Assembly: GCA_963732875.1 (NCBI GenBank)
Contig: CAVTBD010000001.1
Span: 62,001-126,000 of the forward strand
From: WHSO01 sp963732875
GTDB lineage: Bacteria > Pseudomonadota > Alphaproteobacteria > SMXQ01
DNA length: 64,000 bases
Direction of reading: 5' to 3'
Within the stretch, counting starts at the first letter, position 1, and each line of letters opens with the position of its first letter. Positions 58,336 through 64,000 of the stretch are shown one piece after another. The position numbers were made by a program, and so were the translations under genes. Below the pieces are notes generated by a model, which saw only the letters and a list, made by a program, of their open reading frames with translations, was not told the DNA's origin and made no database searches.

Positions 58336-59442
58336 CTAGCTCTTCTTTTTCTTCTTCTTTTTCTTCTTCTTGACCACGTCCACCTTGAGGCCCTGTTTGG
58401 TCAGCATCTCGGTGATGTAGCTGACGGCCGCGGGCGAGGTCCTGGCGAGGGCCTGCACCAGATCGGTGACGTCCTCCGGCGAGACGGCGGAGAGGTCTTC
58501 GGAGATTTTCTGGCCCCGGGCGATGAAGTCGGGATCGGCCATGAGCTTATGGAAAGCCGCATGATAGGCCGCGACGATCGGTTTCGGCGTGTTGGGCGGC
58601 AGCGCGGCCCATTTGCTGACCGAGCTGATGTTGCGCCAGTACGCGAACGCCTGCTTGGCGAGCGGATCGGAGATCTTGCCTGCCATCGCCTTGGCGAACA
58701 TCGGCGTCTTGGCGATCGCCGGCAGGCTCGCCGGCTGGGTCGCGCGGTTGGAACCCGACTGGTAGATGATCCTGTACTTGCTGGTATCGAGCAGCGACGG
58801 GCGCACCTCGGTATTGGCGAACGAGGTCATGTCGATCTCGCCACGCTCGAGCGCGAGGATCAGGTCGGGCGTGCCGCGATAACCCGACACCCACTTCACG
58901 TTCCAGCCGAGGTAATCGATCCCCCAGGCGGTCATCTGCATGCCCGAGCGCGGCACGCCGCTGACCGAGCCCATGGTGACCGGCTTGGCGCCCTTGTCGA
59001 GCAGCCTCGGCAGGGCCTCGTTGCGGATGATGGTGACGGTACCGCCGATGCCGACGCCGCCGATCATCTCGAACTTGGCGGGATCGTACTGGGCCTTGGG
59101 CACGCGGTAGTTGATCGGATCGATCTGCGAGCTCGACCCCACGATCATGGTCAGGCCGTCCGGCTTCACCTGCCGGGCGAAAAAGTTCATCGCCATCATG
59201 CCGTGCGCTCCCGGCCGGTTCTGCACGATGATATCGGGCTTGCCCGGCAAGTACTTGGCGATGAACGGCGCCATCAGGCGCGCGGACAGGTCCGTGCTGC
59301 CGCCGGCGGTGGTGCCCGCGAGAATGGTGATGGTCTTGCCCTTGAAGGACACGTCCGCCGCCATGGCGGCGGTGCCGCCGACCAGCAGTGCCAGCGCCGC
59401 GGCGACGGCACACAGGAATACGGTATGCGTTACAGGCTTCAT
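58336..59442 (-). CDS. Bug/TctC-family solute-binding protein with a polylysine tail
   Basis: This 368-residue periplasmic protein has a signal peptide (LCAVAAALALLVGGTAAMA) and the Bug signatures ITILAGTTAGGSTDLSARLMA and VQNRPGAHGMMAMNFFARQ. It would deliver carboxylates or similar solutes to a TctAB permease, which is not seen nearby, so it is an orphan. The C-terminus ends VDVVKKKKKKKKKKS, ten lysines encoded by an AAG/AAA tract, odd for an exported protein. The ATG at 59442 has GGGAGG upstream. Confidence 0.9.
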   Translation of the reverse strand: MKPVTHTVFLCAVAAALALLVGGTAAMAADVSFKGKTITILAGTTAGGSTDLSARLMAPFIAKYLPGKPDIIVQNRPGAHGMMAMNFFARQVKPDGLTMIVGSSSQIDPINYRVPKAQYDPAKFEMIGGVGIGGTVTIIRNEALPRLLDKGAKPVTMGSVSGVPRSGMQMTAWGIDYLGWNVKWVSGYRGTPDLILALERGEIDMTSFANTEVRPSLLDTSKYRIIYQSGSNRATQPASLPAIAKTPMFAKAMAGKISDPLAKQAFAYWRNISSVSKWAALPPNTPKPIVAAYHAAFHKLMADPDFIARGQKISEDLSAVSPEDVTDLVQALARTSPAAVSYITEMLTKQGLKVDVVKKKKKKKKKKS

Positions 59443-59667
59443 GGTTCTGGCCTCCCGCCTGTCGCGTCGCGCAGCAGGCACGTTGTGGTGATGATGCCGT
59501 TGTTGGATTATTAAAACCGATTTTGATTTTCGTAAAAATACCCGATCCGGCCATTATTGTCGACCCGGAGCGACGGGGCCGCAAGGTTGCACGCTACGGG
59601 AAAGGCATGATCAAGCGCCTCGCGAGCGACGGCTCCGGGGTTCAGGTCGTCCTTAGGATCGGCTAAC
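59443..59667. other. Divergent intergenic region before the CDF exporter
   Basis: About 225 bases separating divergent genes. An AT-rich patch (59500-59545) probably holds promoters. No gene is supported here. Confidence 0.4.
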
Positions 59668-60639
59668 ATGCCGGAAAACGGGCAACCGGAGCATTCCAGC
59701 CAGATGAGCCATCACCACGACCACGCGCACGAGCATGGAAGCCACGATCACGCCATGGACGCGGGCAACGAGCGGCGTGTGTTCTGGGTGATGGTCCTGA
59801 CCGGCGGCTTCATGGGCGTGGAGATCGTCGCCGGGTTTATGGCGGGCTCGCTCGCCCTGCTGGCCGACGCGGGGCACATGCTGACGGATGCCGCCTCGCT
59901 GGGCATGGCCTATGCCGCCTTCCGCGTCAGCCGGCGACCCAACGACCGCCGGCGCACATACGGCTATCACCGTTTCCAGGTCCTGGCGGCATTCGTCAAT
60001 GCCGTGACGCTGCTTGCCATCGTGGGATGGATCGCGATCGAGGCGGTACAGCGCCTGTTCGCGCCGGTGCAGGTCATGAGCGGCCTGATGCTGGTGGTCG
60101 CCGCCGTCGGGCTTTTCGTCAATATCGCGGGATTCCTGATCCTTCAAACCGGCAGCAAGGAGAACCTGAACCTGCGCGGTGCCGCCCTGCATGTCATGGG
60201 CGACCTGCTCGGGTCGGTCGCCGCCGTAGTCGCGGCGCTGGTCATCATGGGAACCGGCTGGATGCCGATCGATCCGCTTCTGTCGCTGCTGGTTGCCGCC
60301 CTCGTTCTCAGGAGCGCGTGGTTCATCCTGCGCCGCTCGGCACATATTCTGCTGGAAGGAACGCCCGAGTGGCTCGATCTCGATGAGTTGCAGAAGTCGC
60401 TCACCGCCGCCGTCCCGGCCGTGGTCGGCGTGCATCATGTCCATGCCTGGATGCTTACATCGGAACGACCGCTCATAACGCTCCATGCGAGCATCGCCCC
60501 GGGGACCGATTACAACGATGCGCTCATGCGCATCCACCGCTTCCTGGAGACGACCTACGACGTCTCCCATGCGACCGTGCAGATCGAGCCCAACAACGAA
60601 TGCATCGACGACCTTGCGCTCAAACGCCAAGCTTGCTGA
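59668..60639 (+). CDS. CDF family metal exporter (CzcD/DmeF-like)
   Basis: This 323-residue inner-membrane antiporter has a His-rich N-terminus (SHHHDHAHEHGSHDH), six transmembrane helices, metal-site motifs HMLTD (His70, Asp74) and HVMGD, and a cytoplasmic metal-binding domain (GVHHVHAWMLTSERPLI). It exports Zn2+, Co2+ or Cd2+. An in-frame ATG at 59704 is an alternative start. Metal specificity cannot be told from the sequence. Confidence 0.92.
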   Translation: MPENGQPEHSSQMSHHHDHAHEHGSHDHAMDAGNERRVFWVMVLTGGFMGVEIVAGFMAGSLALLADAGHMLTDAASLGMAYAAFRVSRRPNDRRRTYGYHRFQVLAAFVNAVTLLAIVGWIAIEAVQRLFAPVQVMSGLMLVVAAVGLFVNIAGFLILQTGSKENLNLRGAALHVMGDLLGSVAAVVAALVIMGTGWMPIDPLLSLLVAALVLRSAWFILRRSAHILLEGTPEWLDLDELQKSLTAAVPAVVGVHHVHAWMLTSERPLITLHASIAPGTDYNDALMRIHRFLETTYDVSHATVQIEPNNECIDDLALKRQAC

Positions 60640-60674
60640 TCGGCACGCGCCACTGACCCGATTCCCTGAAAGTA

Positions 60675-60704
60675 GGAAGGGCGGGCCCGGGGGCCCGCCC
60701 TTCC
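60675..60704 (+). terminator. Terminator after the CDF gene
   Basis: A 14-bp stem (60675-60688 and 60691-60704) of GGAAGGGCGGGCCC type, 35 bases after the stop. Confidence 0.75.
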
Positions 60705-60748
60705 GTTGCGCACCGCACCGCGCTGCGGTGCGCCAACGTTTCCACACC

Positions 60749-60801
60749 TAGAGCCTGATCGGCTCGGATCGGAACGACCTTGAACCGTGAACCCAGCTCT
60801 A
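60749..60801. repeat. Dispersed palindromic repeat, copy 3
   Basis: 53 bp bounded by CTAGAGC and GCTCTAG. The right-hand CTA, read on the minus strand, is the TAG stop of the lipoprotein gene at 60799-61269. Confidence 0.8.
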
Positions 60802-61269
60802 GCGCGGCACGCACTGGAAGGTGATGGTCTTGGTGCCGTTGGCGTTGGTTACGATATTGGACGTCGCCTGTTTGCCCGACGCGGCGCAATAGCCGTCCGC
60901 CGACTTCATCGCCTGGAGCAGCTGCATGTCGCTGCTATAGGTGTAGGTCATCGGCATGGGCGCCGGCGGCATCGACGCACTCGGCGAGGCGATGCACTTG
61001 AAGGTCACCGTCTTGGTGCCGTCCTGGTTCTCGGTGATGGAGCCATCCAGGCTGGGCACCGACTGGTAGCGGCTGCAGTAGACGCGCGCCTTCTCGTTCG
61101 CGGCGACAAGATCGTTGTCGCTGCCATAATTGTAGGTAACGCTTGGCGTGCTGGCTTCGACCTGTTGTGGTGGCTGCGACACGGGCGCGCAGGCGATCAG
61201 GCCGGCGGCGGCAAGGGACGCGATGCCACCCGCACGCAGCATCCGGAGCGGAAGGGCATGGGGAGTCAT
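60799..61269 (-). CDS. Lipoprotein with two copies of a Cys-containing repeat
   Basis: This 156-residue product has a lipoprotein signal (GGIASLAAAGLIAC). The mature part contains two related units of about 50 residues: VTYNYGSDNDLVAANEKARVYC...GTKTVTFKC and MTYTYSSDMQLLQAMKSADGYC...GTKTITFQC. Each has two Cys that could form a disulfide. AAGGAG lies before the ATG at 61269. I do not recognise a named family. The TAG stop comes from a palindromic repeat. Confidence 0.7.
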   Translation of the reverse strand: MTPHALPLRMLRAGGIASLAAAGLIACAPVSQPPQQVEASTPSVTYNYGSDNDLVAANEKARVYCSRYQSVPSLDGSITENQDGTKTVTFKCIASPSASMPPAPMPMTYTYSSDMQLLQAMKSADGYCAASGKQATSNIVTNANGTKTITFQCVPR

Positions 61270-61552
61270 GGGGTTCTCCTTGTTGCGTTGGGGCGCCGGG
61301 CTCCGGCGCCCGAAATTTTTCCGGGGCGCGTCGAGGCGCCCCCGCTTTGTATCGACTACCAATGTAAACGCCCGGGCCGCGACCGGCGTTCCATCGCGCA
61401 AACCCCTGATTCTCGCGACGGTTGCCGCCGCCGCCGAAAGGGCGTGGACGAGGGCGTGTCTTGAGGTGGACTCCGGCAAGGTCTAACGTGCGCGGCGTAC
61501 CGATCCACCATGCCGAGCCGGGGCGGCATCAAAGAAGCCAAGAGGCCCTTCC

Positions 61553-62011
61553 ATGCCGACCGAACATATCCATCCCATGATCGTTCATTTTCCCATCGTG
61601 CTGGCGCTGGTGGCGCTGGCCTTCGACCTGTGGTGGCTGGCCCGCGGCCGTACCGCCGCGGCGCCACTCATCCGCCTCAGGACGGGCACGGTGCTGCTGG
61701 CGCTCGGCGCCGTGGCCGCCGTCGTCGCCTTCATCTTCGGCGACATGGCTTACGACATCGCGGTCAGCAAGGGTGTGCCGGAAGCGACCCTGGAGACCCA
61801 TGAGGGCTGGGGCACGACCACCATGGTGGTCTACCTGGTGGTGGCCGCGGTAAGGCTGTTCCTGTGGTGGCGCGGGCTCGACCAGCGGCCCGCCGGCATT
61901 GCGCTGGCAGTGATCGCATCGGCCACGGTCGCGGTGATGGTGGTGATCACCGCCTATTTCGGCGGGCACCTGGTCTACGACCTCGGCGTCAACGTCGGCA
62001 TGCGTCACTGA
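61553..62011 (+). CDS. DUF2231 family membrane protein
   Basis: This 152-residue protein has four transmembrane helices and the family start HPMIVHFPIVLALVALAFD, with conserved His at HPxxVHFP and later in THEGWG and GGHLVYDLG. The pattern suggests heme or metal binding, as proposed for related proteins, but the function is not established. It stands alone on the plus strand. Confidence 0.85.
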   Translation: MPTEHIHPMIVHFPIVLALVALAFDLWWLARGRTAAAPLIRLRTGTVLLALGAVAAVVAFIFGDMAYDIAVSKGVPEATLETHEGWGTTTMVVYLVVAAVRLFLWWRGLDQRPAGIALAVIASATVAVMVVITAYFGGHLVYDLGVNVGMRH

Positions 62012-62021
62012 CACCGAGAGG

Positions 62022-62051
62022 AAAGAACCCCGCGCGCGGGCGGGGCTCTTC
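62022..62051 (-). terminator. Terminator after the small protein at 62068
   Basis: An 11-bp stem with one mismatch (62023-62033 and 62040-62050), followed by TTTCC on the minus strand; it also lies behind the DUF2231 gene and may serve both. Confidence 0.65.
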
Positions 62052-62067
62052 CTACCGACAACGCCTG

Positions 62068-62229
62068 TTACGCCTTGATGTCGACGGCGGTTGAGCCGTC
62101 GTTGTCGCCGTCGGCATCGACGGGCGTCGTGGCGGCCTTCTGCACGGTCGGTTGCTGGGGCTGCGGGGACGCCGCCGGCTGAGACACCGGGATATACGGC
62201 GATGCCGAAGCGGGAGAGATCGTCGTCAT
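62068..62229 (-). CDS. Small Ser/Pro/Gln-rich protein with DGDNDGS motif
   Basis: A 53-residue protein with a low-complexity N-terminus (SASPYIPVSQPAASPQPQQP) and a C-terminal VDADGDNDGSTAVDIKA that resembles a calcium-binding loop. A strong GGAGA site precedes the ATG at 62229, and a terminator follows. No signal peptide is visible. Function unknown. Confidence 0.6.
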   Translation of the reverse strand: MTTISPASASPYIPVSQPAASPQPQQPTVQKAATTPVDADGDNDGSTAVDIKA

Positions 62230-62379
62230 CTCACTTCTCCTCTGTGCTTGTATTCCCCGGCCCCGCAACCCTGCACCCGCGCTGATTAACAACTTCTTGC
62301 CGCAACGGCGCTGGCGGATTAATTCTCATTCATCCTCGCCAGTTGCCCGTACCCCAAAAACCACCAAAGGGAGCAAAAA

Positions 62380-62838
62380 ATGCCGGGAGCACGCTGGGGA
62401 ATTGTCGCTATAGCCGCAGTCGTCGCGATACTTGTCGCCGGGCCTTGCTACGCAGACAAGCCGGCTTGGGCCGGCCACGGCAAGCATTCGGAAAAGAAAT
62501 CTTCGCACAGCGCCGGGGCGCAGTTCAGCGACCGCGAACGGACCGTCATTCAATCCTATTTCGGTGCGCGGGCCAGAGCGGGACATTGCCCGCCCGGTCT
62601 CGCCAAGAAGAACAACGGCTGCATGCCGCCGGGCCAGGCCAAGAAATGGCGCCGTGGACGACCTCTGTCGCGGGACGTGGTGTTTTACGACCTGCCGCCC
62701 AAGCTGTCGGTCGAGCTCGGCCCCCCGCCCACCGGATACCGGTTCGTCCGTGTCGCCCAGGACATTCTGCTGATCGCCGCCGGCACCGGCGTCGTCCTCG
62801 ACGCGGTGGAGGACATCGGCAAGGCCCTGGATCATTAG
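62380..62838 (+). CDS. RcnB/CigR-like exported protein
   Basis: This 152-residue protein has a signal peptide (WGIVAIAAVVAILVAGPCYA), a Lys/His-rich linker, then the family block FSDRERTVIQSYFG and CPPGLAKKNNGCMPPGQAKK, and a C-terminal segment GYRFVRVAQDILLIAAGTGVVLDAV. This matches the anti-virulence regulator CigR/RcnB-like group. Two Cys likely form a disulfide. The role here is unknown. Confidence 0.82.
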   Translation: MPGARWGIVAIAAVVAILVAGPCYADKPAWAGHGKHSEKKSSHSAGAQFSDRERTVIQSYFGARARAGHCPPGLAKKNNGCMPPGQAKKWRRGRPLSRDVVFYDLPPKLSVELGPPPTGYRFVRVAQDILLIAAGTGVVLDAVEDIGKALDH

Positions 62839-62860
62839 CGAGGCATCCGGATACCGCCCC

Positions 62861-62891
62861 ATGAAGATCACCCCATGAAGATCATCTTATG
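62861..62891 (+). promoter_or_regulatory. Two five-codon ORFs chained to the enolase-superfamily start
   Basis: ATGAAGATCA occurs three times with a 14-base period (62861, 62875, 62889). The first two open MKITP and MKIIL, each ending in a TGA that overlaps the next ATG. The third is the gene start. Ribosomes could re-initiate through the chain. Confidence 0.55.
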
Positions 62892-63986
62892 AAGATCACT
62901 GCGGTCGAACCGATCCTCGTCCGCCTGCCTTACGAGCACGGCGGGCCCAAGCCGGCGCTCGGCATGGGGCCGGTGCGCGCCACCATGGACGCGCTGTTCG
63001 TGCGGGTCGACACCGACCAGGGCATCACCGGCTGGGGCGAGGCGTTCGGCTTCGCCACCGTGCCGGTGACCGTGCCCGCGATCAGCGACGTGATCGGGCC
63101 GCTGGCGGTCGGACACGATGCGGGCGACATCGCCGCGCTCACCACCGACCTCAAGCGCCGGCTGCAGAACATGATGCACGCCGGGCCGGCGCGCTTCGCG
63201 CTCTCTGCCCTCGACATCGCGCTGTGGGACATCACGGGCAAGGCCCAGGGCAAGCCGGTGTGGCAACTGCTCGGGGGCAAGGGGCGCAAGCGCGTGCCGG
63301 CCTATGCCAGCATGCTGCGCCTGCCCACGCCCGCGCTGTGCGCCGAGGTCGCCGCGACCGCGGTCGCGCGCGGCTACCGCCACGTGAAGCTGCACCAGAA
63401 GACGCCAGAGATGGCGGCGGCGGCGCGCGCCGCCATCGGCCCCGACGTCACGCTGATGGTCGACACCAACTGTGCCTGGACGCCGGACGAGGCCATCGTC
63501 CAGGCGCGCGCCATGCGGCCCTATGACCTTGCGTGGCTGGAGGAACCGATTACGCCGCCCGACGATTACGACGCCCTCGCCCGGCTCCGGCGTGAGGTCG
63601 GCGTGCCGATCGCCATCGGCGAGAACCTCGGCAACCCCAACGACGCCCGCTGGATGGCGCGGGCGGGCGCGGTCGACGTGGTGCAGCCGAGCGTGGTCAA
63701 GCACGGCGGCATCAGCGACGTCTGGAAGATGGTCGCGTTCGCCCGCGAACAGGGCATCCGCTGCGTGCCCCATTCGCCGTTCGTCGGCCCCGGCCTGATC
63801 GCCACCATCCATATCGTCGCGGCGATGGCTGAGGACGAGATCTGCGAGCACCGCTACTGCGATCTCGGCGCGAGCCCGCTCGGCGACGCGGTGGTCCAGA
63901 AGGACGGCTGGCTCGACGTGCCGACGGGCCCCGGCCTCGGCATCGAGGTCGACGAGGCGGCTCTGGACCGCTACCGGGCGACGTAG
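62889..63986 (+). CDS. Mandelate racemase/muconate-lactonizing enzyme family protein
   Basis: This 365-residue enolase-superfamily enzyme has a capping domain (ITAVEPILVRLPYEHGG), the barrel Lys region HVKLHQKTPE, metal ligands in VDTNCAWTPDEA, WLEEPI and GENL, and a His in CVPHSPFVGPG. The pattern fits the mandelate racemase subgroup, acting on a 2-hydroxy or sugar acid. The substrate cannot be named. It is the last gene in the window and starts within a triplicated ATGAAGATCA sequence. Confidence 0.87.
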   Translation: MKITAVEPILVRLPYEHGGPKPALGMGPVRATMDALFVRVDTDQGITGWGEAFGFATVPVTVPAISDVIGPLAVGHDAGDIAALTTDLKRRLQNMMHAGPARFALSALDIALWDITGKAQGKPVWQLLGGKGRKRVPAYASMLRLPTPALCAEVAATAVARGYRHVKLHQKTPEMAAAARAAIGPDVTLMVDTNCAWTPDEAIVQARAMRPYDLAWLEEPITPPDDYDALARLRREVGVPIAIGENLGNPNDARWMARAGAVDVVQPSVVKHGGISDVWKMVAFAREQGIRCVPHSPFVGPGLIATIHIVAAMAEDEICEHRYCDLGASPLGDAVVQKDGWLDVPTGPGLGIEVDEAALDRYRAT

Positions 63987-64000
63987 GCCGCCACGACAAC

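Overview
The window is a GC-rich (roughly two-thirds G+C by eye) chromosomal segment of an alphaproteobacterium, most like the Rhodospirillales and relatives. Pointers are the lptA-lptB-rpoN-ptsN order, the DUF1150/Hsp20 pair, a CP4-like class II EPSP synthase, a short HprK behind ChvI/ChvG, a DivL-type kinase with Tyr in place of the phospho-acceptor His, and a TTAA-N7-TTAA CtrA-type site. I do not assign a genus.

Layout. 1-7 kb: LPS export (lptA end, lptB), sigma-54, EIIA-Ntr, heat-shock Hsp20 with DUF1150 behind a near-consensus RpoH promoter, TrkH, a His-rich surface protein and tRNA-Ala(GGC). 7-14.5 kb: TIGR02300 protein, aroA-cmk-rpsA, sppA, ihfB, lapA, pyrF. 14.5-21 kb: trpF, a TPR/glycosyltransferase-like protein, then trpB-trpA-accD-folC with an internal promoter before trpB. 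21-31.6 kb (minus strand): tsaE-amgK-murU-addB-addA as one coupled operon, followed by trxA flanked by two look-alike small exported peptides. 31.7-42 kb: a ferredoxin-NADP reductase, then on the minus strand chvI-chvG-hprK-rapZ-EIIA(Man)-HPr-ahcY-divL, joining envelope sensing, the nitrogen-type PTS, the SAM cycle and cell-cycle signalling. 42-43.9 kb: a recently inserted IS1-like element (perfect 20-bp ends, 8-bp target duplication) whose transposase is truncated and which carries foreign-looking ORFs, then cbtB-cbtA. 44-49 kb: pckA and a three-gene PAS-kinase/receiver/receiver-kinase set preceded by a CtrA-type site. 49-64 kb: polA, an ABC ATPase, a lipoprotein hydrolase, a retropepsin-like protease/7TM/RimK-like operon, cytochrome c, an orphan Bug-type binding protein with a polylysine tail, a CDF metal exporter, small envelope proteins, and an enolase-superfamily enzyme.

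Two cautions and a theme. Five conserved genes (folC, addA, addB, ahcY, chvG) carry eight single-base indels, mostly extra bases, which is better explained by sequencing error than by decay. Palindromic repeats bounded by CTAG recur, and three of them supply the TAG stop codon of the neighbouring gene.
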